From Engelhardtia mirabilis (lineage in GTDB: Bacteria > Planctomycetota > UBA1135 > GCA-002686595): DNA of 64,000 bases. The stretch's first letter is position 1. The number at the start of each line of letters is the position of its first letter. The stretch lies in NCBI GenBank assembly GCA_007751255.1, contig CP036296.1, positions 3,100,001 through 3,164,000 on the forward strand. Direction: 5' to 3'. Of this stretch, positions 1 through 8,167 are shown piece by piece. A program made the position numbers and the translations under genes. The notes beneath the pieces were generated by a model that was given only the letters and a program-made list of their open reading frames with translations, ran no database searches and was not told the origin of the DNA.

Positions 1-103
1 CGCGCAACTGATGGACTCCCTCGGGATCCAGGCCCTCCAGTGCCGCGGGCAGGTGCCCACGCAGGTCATCGAGGGCGGGTCGCAGCGGGATGGTCCGGGG
101 CAT
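1..103 (-). CDS. CHAD-domain protein, N-terminal fragment
   Basis: Reading the minus strand from an ATG at 103 gives 34 residues before the window edge: MPRTIPLRPALDDLRGHL followed by PAALEGLDPEGVHQLR. The ending VHQLR preceded by a short helix matches the start of CHAD domains, where a conserved V-H-x-x-R motif opens the helical bundle. CHAD proteins are histidine-rich helical proteins known to bind inorganic polyphosphate and locate to polyphosphate granules. The gene is divergent from ppk1 across a 112-bp gap and fits the polyphosphate theme of ppk1 and ppx next door. Only the first 34 residues are visible, so the family call rests on a short match plus context. Confidence 0.6.
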   Translation of the reverse strand, partial: MPRTIPLRPALDDLRGHLPAALEGLDPEGVHQLR

Positions 104-215
104 CGGGGGCCGGGCATATTAACTTGCCCGGCGGCGATGGGGGGCCGAGGCTGCGAAGTCCAGCGACCGGGCACCTTCGGCCGATGAGAGTGTCCGAGCA
201 GATTCGACCCGCGCC

Positions 216-2453
216 GTGAAGCAACCCGAGCACCAGCCTCCGATCGACCTACGCCAGCCGGAGCTGTTCCTCAACCGGGACCTGTCCCTGCTGGAGTTCA
301 ACCAGCGGGTCCTGGCCCAGGCTCAGGATGAGCACAACCCGCTCTTGGAGCGGCTGCGCTACCTCGCGATCTGCACCACGAACCTCGACGAGTTCTTCGA
401 GATCCGTGCAGCGGGTCTGCGCCAGCAGGTGGTGGCGGGCGTCACGCGGCCTCCCGGACCCGACGGGAACTCACCGCGTGAGGTCCTGCAGGCCATCTCG
501 ACCAAGGCCCACGAGCTGGTCGACGAGCAGTATCGGACCCTCAACGAGATGATCCTGCCCGCCCTGGCGGCGGAGGGCATCCAAGTCGTGGCCCGGGACC
601 AGTGGAACGAGGACCAGGCTGCCTGGGTGCGCAAGCACTTCCGGCGCGACGTGCAGCCGGTCCTGACGCCCATGGCGATCGACCCGGCCCATCCCTTCCC
701 GCGCATCGTCAACAAGAGCCTGACCTTCCTGATCTCCCTGCAGGGCAAGGACGCCTTCGGGCGCAACGACGGGTTGGCGGCCCTGAACGTGCCTCGCTCC
801 CTGCCGCGGGTGATCCCGCTCCCGGAGGAGGTCGCGACCGAGCCCAACTCCTTCGTGCTGCTCTCGTCGGTGATCCACGCCCACGTGGACGAGCTCTTCC
901 CCGGCATGGAAGTGCGCGGCTGCTACCAGTTCCGAGTCACGCGCAACAGTGACTTGTGGGTCGAGGAGGAGGAGGTCGACGACCTGCTGCACGCCCTCGA
1001 GGGGGAGTTGCCCCGCCGCAACTACGGTGACGCCGTGCGGCTCGAGGTGGCCGACAACTGCCCGGTCGAGATGACCGAGTTCCTGCTCGACCAGTTCAGC
1101 CTGGGGGAGCAGGACCTGTACCAGGTCAACGGCCCGGTCAACCTGCACCGCCTGGCCGGCTTGATCGACCTGGTGGAGCGCCCGGACCTGCGCTTTCGCA
1201 GCTTCGTGCCCGGTTGGCCCGAGGGACTCGAGCAGGGCGCCGACATGTTCGCGGCCCTGGGCGAGCGTGACCTGCTGGTGCACCATCCCTACCAGTCCTT
1301 CCAGCCCGTGGTCGACCTGGTGCGCCAGGCGGCGGCCGATCCGAACGTGCTGGCGATCAAGCAGACCCTGTACCGCACCGGCGAGCACTCCTCGGTGGTG
1401 GAGGCGCTGATCGACTCCGCCGAGGCCGGCAAGGAGGTCACCGCGGTGGTCGAGCTGCGCGCACGCTTCGACGAGCGCGCCAACATCGACCTGGCCCATC
1501 GGCTGCAGGCGGCGGGGGTCAACGTGGTGTACGGCATCGTGGGCTACAAGACCCACGCCAAGATGCTGCTGGTGGTGCGGCGCGAGGGGCGGCGCCTGCG
1601 ACGCTACGCGCACCTGGGCACGGGCAACTACCACCCGGGCACCGCGCGGACGTACACGGATTTCGGCCTGTTGACCAGCGATCCGGTGCTGTGCGAGGAC
1701 GTGCACCAGCTCTTCCTGCAGATGACCGGCATGGGCAAGGTGCGTCGACTCAAGAAGCTCTTGCAGGCGCCGTTCACGCTCCACAAGACGCTGGTCGAGA
1801 TGGTCGACGCGGAGGCCGAGGCGGCGCGGGCGGGTCGACCGGCGGCGATTCGGGCCAAGATGAACTCCTTGACCGAGCCCGAGATCGCGATCGCCCTGTA
1901 CCGCGCCTCCCAGGCTGGGGTGAGCATCGACCTGATCGTGCGCGGGGCTTGCTGCCTGCGCCCGGGCATTCCCGGGGTCAGCGAGAACATCCGGGTGCGC
2001 TCGATCATCGGGCGCTTCCTCGAGCACCACCGCGTCTTCCACTTCCACGCCGGGGGCGAGGACCGCGTGCTGTGCTCGAGCGCGGACTTCATGTCGCGCA
2101 ACTTCTTCAGGCGCGTCGAGTGCTGCTTCCCCGTCGAGGATCCGAAGTTGAAGAAGCGTGTCCTGCGCGAAGGGCTGGACCTACCACTCAAGGACAACCT
2201 GCAGTCCTGGTTGATGCAGGCCGACGGCAGCTACGCTCGAGTCCACCCGGCGCGGGCGCGGGACCGAGCGTCGCAGCGGGAACTATTGACCCTCTTGGCC
2301 GATTTCTCCGACCCGCAGGTCGAACCCGACCGCCGCAAGCTGGGACGCCTCGACCGCGAGGTCCGCGCGGGCGAGCGGCTGCGCGTCAAGCCAGCCGGGC
2401 GGAAGGTCGAGGGCAAGCGCGGAGCGAGCCGCTCGAAGCACGAGCGGGGGTAG
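216..2453 (+). CDS. ppk1: polyphosphate kinase 1
   Basis: PPK1 reversibly polymerises the gamma-phosphate of ATP into inorganic polyphosphate. The 745-residue product has the family's full length. The N domain starts with FLNRDLSLLEFNQRVL and CTTNLDEFFEIR, the classic PPK1 opening. The phospholipase-D-like catalytic core carries the autophosphorylated histidine in YKTHAKM (about His447) and the second conserved histidine in RFLEHHR (about His604), followed by SSADFMSRNFFRRVE. The start is a GTG at 216. A basic tail (residues 700-745) runs past the catalytic core and is encoded antisense to the 3' end of ppx: the two genes overlap tail-to-tail by 171 bp. Confidence 0.97.
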   Translation: MKQPEHQPPIDLRQPELFLNRDLSLLEFNQRVLAQAQDEHNPLLERLRYLAICTTNLDEFFEIRAAGLRQQVVAGVTRPPGPDGNSPREVLQAISTKAHELVDEQYRTLNEMILPALAAEGIQVVARDQWNEDQAAWVRKHFRRDVQPVLTPMAIDPAHPFPRIVNKSLTFLISLQGKDAFGRNDGLAALNVPRSLPRVIPLPEEVATEPNSFVLLSSVIHAHVDELFPGMEVRGCYQFRVTRNSDLWVEEEEVDDLLHALEGELPRRNYGDAVRLEVADNCPVEMTEFLLDQFSLGEQDLYQVNGPVNLHRLAGLIDLVERPDLRFRSFVPGWPEGLEQGADMFAALGERDLLVHHPYQSFQPVVDLVRQAAADPNVLAIKQTLYRTGEHSSVVEALIDSAEAGKEVTAVVELRARFDERANIDLAHRLQAAGVNVVYGIVGYKTHAKMLLVVRREGRRLRRYAHLGTGNYHPGTARTYTDFGLLTSDPVLCEDVHQLFLQMTGMGKVRRLKKLLQAPFTLHKTLVEMVDAEAEAARAGRPAAIRAKMNSLTEPEIAIALYRASQAGVSIDLIVRGACCLRPGIPGVSENIRVRSIIGRFLEHHRVFHFHAGGEDRVLCSSADFMSRNFFRRVECCFPVEDPKLKKRVLREGLDLPLKDNLQSWLMQADGSYARVHPARARDRASQRELLTLLADFSDPQVEPDRRKLGRLDREVRAGERLRVKPAGRKVEGKRGASRSKHERG

Positions 2454-3902
2454 GGCTTCGACGCGGCGGCTGCGGTGCAGTAGCACGGACAGCCGCAGGA
2501 GCGTGGTGAGCTGCAGGGCCTTGCGTGCGGTGCCCGGACCCAGGGCGGCGAACATCTGCTTGGTCAGCTTGCGCCGGTGGGCGCGCACCATCACGGCCAG
2601 GAGTTCCTGGTCGTCGCGACTGAAGCCGGGCAGGTCGCTGTTGGCCACCAGGTAGGCGCCGTGCTTGTGGTAGCCCGAGTGGTTCAGGGCCAGGCCGATC
2701 TCGTGGAGCTGGGCAGCCCAGGAGAGGAAGCGGCCGGCCTGCTCCTCGTCCAGCTCCCAGATGGCGGCCACCTGTCGCAGCGCGCGGATCGCCGTGCGCT
2801 CGATTCGCGAGGCCTGGTTGCGGTCGACCTGGTAGCGCTCCTGCATGCGCTGGATCGTCCGGTCGCGCACGTCCTCGTGGCGAATGCGACCGATCAAGTC
2901 GTACAGCAAGCCCTCGCGCAGGGCGAAGGACGAGAGCTGCATCCGTTCGATCCGCAGCGAGGAGAAGATCGCCTTGAGGATCGCGAGCCCCCCGGCCAGA
3001 ACGGGCGTGCGATCGGGTGTCAGACCCGGGAGCACCAGCTGGTCGATGTGTCCCGCGGCGATCATCTCGCGGCGCAGATTCTTGAGGTTGGCGTAGGTGA
3101 TCCCGCCGCCTTCCCAGCCGGCCTCGTCGATGATCCGACCGATCGAGTTGATCGTGCCCGACGAACCGGCGGCGTCCTCCCAGCCGAGGGCACGATAGCT
3201 CTCCTGCAGGCCCTGGAGCTCGAGCCCCGCCGCCAGCTCCGCGGCGCGGAAGCGCTCGCGGGTGAGTTCACCGTTGTCGAAGTAGCGCTGGCTGAACGAG
3301 ACGCAGCCCATGTGGAGGCTGTCGCGCAAGAGCGGCTCGAAGCGCCGTCCGATCACGCACTCGGTGCTGCCGCCGCCGATGTCGACCACGAGGCGACGGC
3401 CGCCGTCGTCCGACAGGTCGTGGGCGACGCCCAGGTACACGAGTCGCGCCTCCTCCTGGCCGGAGATGATCTCGATCGGATGGCGCAGGGCCTCCTCCGC
3501 GTGGCGCAGGAAGCTGCGCGTGTTGCGCGCCTTGCGCAGGGTGTTCGTGCCCACCACCCGCACGTTCGAGCGCGGGACGTCCGCCAGCCGGTGCCCGAAG
3601 CGATCCAGGCACTCGAGCGCCCGTTCCCGCGCCGAGCGCCGCAGGCGGTTGTTCTCATCGAACCCAGCGGCCAAGCGCACGGGCTCCCGCAGGCGGTCGA
3701 CGATCAAGAGCTCGTCGTCCACCACCCGGGCGATCAGCATGTGGAAGCTGTTCGAGCCCAGGTCGACGGCGGCGTACTGCGGCTGGGGGAGGCGATCGGG
3801 CGGAGGGGCCAAGGGCGCGAGTATCGCCCGGCGGACTCCGTCGGCGCCAGCGTCCAGGGGGCATGCCGCGGACACGGCGAAGTCGTAGACTCCCGGGCCC
3901 AT
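2283..3902 (-). CDS. ppx: exopolyphosphatase / guanosine pentaphosphatase (Ppx/GppA family)
   Basis: Degrades polyphosphate processively, or hydrolyses pppGpp. The actin-like ATPase-fold phosphate loops are clear: AVDLGSNSFHMLIAR near the N-terminus, VVDIGGGSTECVIG in the middle, and GSSGTINSIGRII. A C-terminal HD-type helical domain follows (QLHEIGLALNHSGYHKHGAY), as in the long Ppx form. From the ATG at 3902 the protein has 539 residues with about 40 residues before the first motif. A TTG at 3812 would start it 10 residues before AVDLGSN and is a realistic alternative. If the ATG is right, the ppx and xseB start codons overlap head to head at a CATG. It sits opposite ppk1, giving a synthesis/degradation pair. 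Confidence 0.95.
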   Translation of the reverse strand: MGPGVYDFAVSAACPLDAGADGVRRAILAPLAPPPDRLPQPQYAAVDLGSNSFHMLIARVVDDELLIVDRLREPVRLAAGFDENNRLRRSARERALECLDRFGHRLADVPRSNVRVVGTNTLRKARNTRSFLRHAEEALRHPIEIISGQEEARLVYLGVAHDLSDDGGRRLVVDIGGGSTECVIGRRFEPLLRDSLHMGCVSFSQRYFDNGELTRERFRAAELAAGLELQGLQESYRALGWEDAAGSSGTINSIGRIIDEAGWEGGGITYANLKNLRREMIAAGHIDQLVLPGLTPDRTPVLAGGLAILKAIFSSLRIERMQLSSFALREGLLYDLIGRIRHEDVRDRTIQRMQERYQVDRNQASRIERTAIRALRQVAAIWELDEEQAGRFLSWAAQLHEIGLALNHSGYHKHGAYLVANSDLPGFSRDDQELLAVMVRAHRRKLTKQMFAALGPGTARKALQLTTLLRLSVLLHRSRRVEALPPLVLRAARSALALDLPPGWLDAQPLARADLAVEASQLAAVGFDLRVGEIGQEGQ

Positions 3903-4173
3903 GGCGAAGAACACCTCGAACAGCGACGGGGCCGCGGAGGAGCTCGGATTCGACGAGCGCCTCGAGCGCCTCGAGTCGATCGTCAGCGAGCTGGAGGCCG
4001 GCGACCTGGGGCTCGAGCCTGCCATCGAGCGCTACACCAGCGGAATCGAGCTGCTCAAGAGCTGCCACGCGACCCTGGCTGCCCAACGCGCGCGGGTCGA
4101 GGAGTTGACCGCCGACGCGGATCGAGCCCTGCGCCCCTTCGAGGGCGATCCGGACCTGGCGGGCGGCGAGTGA
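3901..4173 (+). CDS. xseB: exodeoxyribonuclease VII small subunit
   Basis: XseB is the small regulatory subunit of ExoVII, which binds the XseA catalytic subunit in several copies and helps degrade single-stranded DNA. The 90-residue product has the family core FDERLERLESIVSELEAGDL, then LEPAIERYTSGIELLKSCHATL, a short two-helix unit, and the usual length. No xseA is present in the window. Its TGA overlaps the GTG of ispA by four bases (GTGA at 4170-4173); the xseB-ispA-dxs order is common across bacteria. Confidence 0.93.
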   Translation: MAKNTSNSDGAAEELGFDERLERLESIVSELEAGDLGLEPAIERYTSGIELLKSCHATLAAQRARVEELTADADRALRPFEGDPDLAGGE

Positions 4174-5108
4174 GCGGCGTGGCAGCGGACGAAGACAGTT
4201 CGACCCGGGCCGAGCGCACCCTCGCATCGCAGGCGGGCGACGCATGGATCGAGGCCGCGCAGGCCTGGATCGAGCAGGGGCTGGCGGAGTTGGTCTGCGC
4301 CGAGCGGCGTCCCGAATGGCCTGGTCTGCTACGCGAGGCCATGGAGTACGTGCTGCTCGCCGGCGGCAAGCGCCTGCGACCGGCCCTGGTGCGGATGGTC
4401 TGCGAGGAGCTCGGCGGGACCAGCGAGCTGGCCCTGCCGGGGGCCCTGGCGATCGAGCTGGTCCACACCTACAGCCTGGTCCACGACGACCTGCCCTGCA
4501 TGGACGACGACGACCTGCGCCGCGGCCGGCCCACCTGCCACGTGGCCTATGGCGAGGATGTGGCCGTGCTGACCGGCGACGCGCTCTTGACCCTGGCCTT
4601 CGAGGTGCTCGGGGGTTGCGGCGCGCGGGCCGGTGAGCTGGCACTGGTCCTGGCCCGGGCCGCCGGGTCGGGCGGCATGGTGGGGGGGCAGGTCCTGGAC
4701 CTGCGCTCGGACCTGCGGGCCCCGGGGCACGAGGGGATTCGCGAGGTGCACCGTCTCAAGACCGCGGCCCTGATGGGAGCAGCGTCGGAGCTGGGTGCCA
4801 CGGCCGCCGGCGCGGACGCCGACGCTCGGGCGGCGGCGGCTGATTTCGGCAGGGCCCTGGGCCTTTGCTTCCAGGCCGTCGACGATCTCTTGGACGTCAC
4901 CGGCGACGCCGCCACCCTGGGCAAGACGCCGGGCAAGGACGCGGCCCTGGAGCGCGACACCCTGGTGGCCGAGTTGGGCCTCGATGGTGCCCGCGCCGAG
5001 GCCCAGCTCCAGGCGGAGCGGGCTCGCGCCGCAGCGGCGCGTTTGGGCTGGGTTCAGGGCCATCGAGCCGTGGCCCTGATCGACCGAATGCTCGAGCGCC
5101 GGACCTGA
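4170..5108 (+). CDS. ispA: polyprenyl (farnesyl/geranylgeranyl) diphosphate synthase
   Basis: A trans-prenyltransferase that condenses IPP with DMAPP/GPP to make farnesyl or longer diphosphates. From the GTG at 4170 it has 312 residues. The substrate contact GGKRLRPAL is followed by the first aspartate-rich motif in HDDLPCMDDDDLRRGRPT and the second in QAVDDLLD. The sequence between HTYSLVHDD and the first motif resembles IspA-type enzymes, so FPP is the likeliest product, but chain length cannot be fixed by eye. Translationally coupled to xseB and 92 bp upstream of dxs. Confidence 0.93.
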   Translation: MSGVAADEDSSTRAERTLASQAGDAWIEAAQAWIEQGLAELVCAERRPEWPGLLREAMEYVLLAGGKRLRPALVRMVCEELGGTSELALPGALAIELVHTYSLVHDDLPCMDDDDLRRGRPTCHVAYGEDVAVLTGDALLTLAFEVLGGCGARAGELALVLARAAGSGGMVGGQVLDLRSDLRAPGHEGIREVHRLKTAALMGAASELGATAAGADADARAAAADFGRALGLCFQAVDDLLDVTGDAATLGKTPGKDAALERDTLVAELGLDGARAEAQLQAERARAAAARLGWVQGHRAVALIDRMLERRT

Positions 5109-5200
5109 TCCGGCCCGGAGGCGGCCACCGGCTTGCATTCAGGCCGGGAGGGGTCGATCCTAGGCGTGCTGCCGTCCGTCTCCCCCCTCGGTGGCCAACG

Positions 5201-7228
5201 ATGTCCGCTCCCCCTCCCAGTCCGGGATCGAATCCCGTACCCGCGGATTCACCCGCGCTCGACGACGACGGCGCCGCCGTCGGCTACCCGCTCCTGGACC
5301 TGATCGAGTCCTCGCCCGACGCTCTACGCGAGCTCGAGCGCGAGCGACTCCCCGAGGTCTGCGACGAGTTGCGCCGCTTCCTGCTCGAAGCGGTGTTGTC
5401 CACCGGCGGGCACCTGGGCAGCAACCTGGGCGTGGTCGAGCTGACCGTCGCCCTGCACCGCGTCTTCGACTTCCGGCGCGACCGGGTGGTCTACGACACG
5501 AGCCACCAGGCCTATCCGCACAAGGTGCTCACGGGACGTCGGCATTTGTTCCCCACCCTGCGGCAGACGGGGGGCATGTGCGGCTTCACCAACCCCGAGG
5601 AGTCCGAGCAGGACCTGTTCCACCTGGGACACGCCGGGACCTCGATCAGCCTGGCCACCGGCCTGGCGCGCGCCACGGCCCACGAGCCGGACCCGCCCTC
5701 GGTGGTGGCCGTGATCGGGGACTCGAGTCTCGGCGCCGGCGTGGCGTTCGAGGCCCTGAACGACGCGGGCAGCGCCGGCGAGAAGTTGATCGTGGTGCTC
5801 AACGACAACGAGTGGTCGATCAGCCGTTCGGTCGGCAGCCTCGGTCGCTACCTGTCGCGCATCCGCTCGAACCGCACCCTGCAGCGCGCCCAGCAGGAGA
5901 TCCACAACCTGATCGCCTCGATCCCGCTGATCGGCGATCGCGTCGAGCGAACCCTCGACCAGGTGCGCGAGGTCCTGCGCCATTCGATCGTTGCCGGGCA
6001 CGTGTTCGAGGAGTTGGGCGTGACCTACGTCGGCCCCCTCGATGGACACGACGTGGACCAGTTGGTTTCCCGGCTCGAGGCGGCGCGCGAGTTGGACGGT
6101 GTCGTGCTGCTCCATACCCTGACCCAGAAGGGCAAGGGCCACCCGGACGCGCCGACCCACCCCGAACGCGTCCACGCGGCAAAGCCGCCCAAGTCGATCA
6201 CCGCGCCCAGAGCCACGCCCGAGTCGATCAAGGTGCAACCCTCGGGCGGCTGCCTGGAGGGCACCACGGTGGAGGCAGGCATCAGCCACACCGAGGCCTT
6301 CGCCAGCGCCCTGGCGGCGGAGGTCGAGCGCGACCCGCGGGTCCACGCGATCGTCGCCGGCATGCCCTCGGGCACCGGTCTGGTGCAATTCGCCGAGCGC
6401 TTCCCCGCGCGCTTCCACGACGTGGGCATCACCGAACAGCACGGCGTGGCGATGGCGGCCGGCATGGCCAAGGCCGGCCTGCGTCCGGTCGTCGCGATCT
6501 ACTCGACCTTCCTGCAACGGGCCTACGACCAGGTCTTCCAGGAGGTCGCCCTGCAGAACCTGCCGGTGGTCTTCGCCATGGACCGCGCGGGCCTGGTGGG
6601 GCAGGACGGGCCGACCCACAACGGCGTGTTCGACATCGCCTACCTGCGCACCCTGCCGAACTTCACGCTCTGCGCTCCGCGGGACGCGACGGACGCGCGT
6701 CGAATGCTCGAGCTGGGCCTGCGCCTGGATGGGCCGACGGGCATTCGCTATCCGCGTGGGAGCTGCCCCGGTCGCGAGCGCGTGCACGAGAGCGAGCGCG
6801 CGGCGATGGTCCCGGGCCTCGCCGAGGTCCTGCTGGAGGGCGAGGATGTCGTGATCTGGGCCTACGGGGCCCTGGTGCCTGAGGCGATCCTGGCTGCCGA
6901 ACGCCTGCGCGAGCGCGGGATCCTGGTCGGTGTCGTGGATGCGCGCTTCGCGAAGCCTCTCGACGAGGAGCGCCTGGCCAAGGACCTGCGCTCCCACCGC
7001 TTGCTGATCACCCTCGAGGAACACCAGCGCGCGGGCGGCTTCGGCTCGGCCGTGCTCGAATCGGCCAGTCGCATGCGCGGGGCCAGGGCCCAGATCCGCG
7101 TGCTGGGCATCCCGGATCGCTTCCAGGACCACTGCACCCGCCGCGAGGAGCAGCTCGCCCGCTGCGGTATCGACGCCGACGGCGTCGAGCGCACGGTGGT
7201 GCAGTTCCTCGAGCGCTCCCGCGTCTGA
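5201..7228 (+). CDS. dxs: 1-deoxy-D-xylulose-5-phosphate synthase
   Basis: DXS joins pyruvate and glyceraldehyde-3-phosphate using thiamine diphosphate, the first step of the MEP isoprenoid pathway. The ATG at 5201 gives 675 residues, slightly longer than usual because of a Pro-rich N-terminal tail of about 25 residues. Visible signatures are STGGHLGSNLGVVELT, TSHQAYPHKVLTGR, LNDNEWSIS, and the catalytic region VGITEQHGVAMAAGMA with AMDRAGLVGQDGPTHNG. The cofactor-binding GDG motif reads GDS (residues 173-175 in VIGDSSLGAG), while the downstream Asn of LNDN is kept. It follows ispA, so IPP supply and prenyl elongation are co-encoded; nadK follows after 11 bp. Confidence 0.96.
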   Translation: MSAPPPSPGSNPVPADSPALDDDGAAVGYPLLDLIESSPDALRELERERLPEVCDELRRFLLEAVLSTGGHLGSNLGVVELTVALHRVFDFRRDRVVYDTSHQAYPHKVLTGRRHLFPTLRQTGGMCGFTNPEESEQDLFHLGHAGTSISLATGLARATAHEPDPPSVVAVIGDSSLGAGVAFEALNDAGSAGEKLIVVLNDNEWSISRSVGSLGRYLSRIRSNRTLQRAQQEIHNLIASIPLIGDRVERTLDQVREVLRHSIVAGHVFEELGVTYVGPLDGHDVDQLVSRLEAARELDGVVLLHTLTQKGKGHPDAPTHPERVHAAKPPKSITAPRATPESIKVQPSGGCLEGTTVEAGISHTEAFASALAAEVERDPRVHAIVAGMPSGTGLVQFAERFPARFHDVGITEQHGVAMAAGMAKAGLRPVVAIYSTFLQRAYDQVFQEVALQNLPVVFAMDRAGLVGQDGPTHNGVFDIAYLRTLPNFTLCAPRDATDARRMLELGLRLDGPTGIRYPRGSCPGRERVHESERAAMVPGLAEVLLEGEDVVIWAYGALVPEAILAAERLRERGILVGVVDARFAKPLDEERLAKDLRSHRLLITLEEHQRAGGFGSAVLESASRMRGARAQIRVLGIPDRFQDHCTRREEQLARCGIDADGVERTVVQFLERSRV

Positions 7229-7239
7229 CGGACCGGACC

Positions 7240-8154
7240 ATGGACCCGACCAAGGTGGATGCCCGCCCGTCCCTGCGCCTGGAGACTCGGGTCGAGCGGG
7301 TCCTGGTCCTGACCCATTCGGACAAGGTCGCCGCCACCCAGTTGGCCGCACGACTCTTGCCGTGGCTCGAGGAGCGCGTGACGCGGGTCGACTCCCACGG
7401 CGACCTGTTGTCCTTCGCCCGCGAACGCGAGCACGATCTGGAGTGCGGGGCCGCGATCGACGTGCCCGACCTGGTGGTGGTGCTGGGCGGTGACGGCGCG
7501 ATGCTGACGGCCGTGCGCGCCTTCCGCGATCACCCGGTGCCGACCCTCGGCATCAACTTCGGCCGGGTCGGCTTCCTGGCTTCGACGCCGGTCACGCGTT
7601 GGGAGGAGACCCTCCAGGGCGTGCTCGACGGCGAGGGCGTGCTGGAGCCGCGGATGCGCCTGCTCTTGCGCCACCGCAGCGCAGCGGGGGAGTCCCAAGC
7701 GGTGGCCCTCAACGACCTGGTCGTCTCGCGGCGCCCCGAGGAGTCGATGCTGCACCTGGGCCTCGACGTGGGCGTCGATTGGGTCACCGACTACCGCGCC
7801 GACGGCCTGATCGTGGCCAGCCCCAGCGGGTCCACGGCCTACGCCCTGTCGGCGGGGGGACCGATCCTGGCGCCCTCCATGCTCGGCATCGTGGTGGTCC
7901 CGATCTGTTCCCAGGGCCTCTCCACCCGTCCGATCGTGTTGCACCCCGACCACGGTCTGCGCGTGCGGCTCGTCGACGACGGTGCCGAGGCGGACATTGT
8001 CGTCGACGGCCAGCGCTTCGCCACCCTGGGCGTGGGTGACGAGCTGTTGTTGGCTCGCCACCCGGTGCCCTACCCGCTGCTCAGCCTGCCCGGCCTCGAT
8101 CCCTACCGCCGCCTGCGCGAGCGCCTGGGCTGGTCGGGCGAGATCCGCTCCTGA
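7240..8154 (+). CDS. nadK: NAD kinase
   Basis: Phosphorylates NAD to NADP. The 304-residue protein has the diagnostic GGDGAMLTAVR (GGDG phosphate-binding loop), GINFGRVGFLAS, and the second-domain motif GSTAYALSAGGPILAP, followed by PICSQGLSTRPIVL. It lies 11 bp after dxs and probably shares its transcript, consistent with NADPH demand in the MEP pathway. Its stop is 13 bp from the 3' end of the opposing MBL-fold gene, which marks the edge of the AT-richer cassette. Confidence 0.95.
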   Translation: MDPTKVDARPSLRLETRVERVLVLTHSDKVAATQLAARLLPWLEERVTRVDSHGDLLSFAREREHDLECGAAIDVPDLVVVLGGDGAMLTAVRAFRDHPVPTLGINFGRVGFLASTPVTRWEETLQGVLDGEGVLEPRMRLLLRHRSAAGESQAVALNDLVVSRRPEESMLHLGLDVGVDWVTDYRADGLIVASPSGSTAYALSAGGPILAPSMLGIVVVPICSQGLSTRPIVLHPDHGLRVRLVDDGAEADIVVDGQRFATLGVGDELLLARHPVPYPLLSLPGLDPYRRLRERLGWSGEIRS

Positions 8155-8167
8155 GCGTGTGAGCAGA

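Noticed and set aside
471-2048. 525-codon minus-strand frame inside ppk1
   Set aside because: Antisense to a highly conserved gene, with biased composition (Gln/His/Val/Leu-rich) and no domain resemblance.
2577-4169. Long plus-strand open frame opposite ppx
   Set aside because: It is an antisense frame kept open by GC-rich codon bias; its translation is Ala/Val/Gln/Gly-rich and matches no family, while the ppx reading is convincing. Only the ispA part after 4170 is real.
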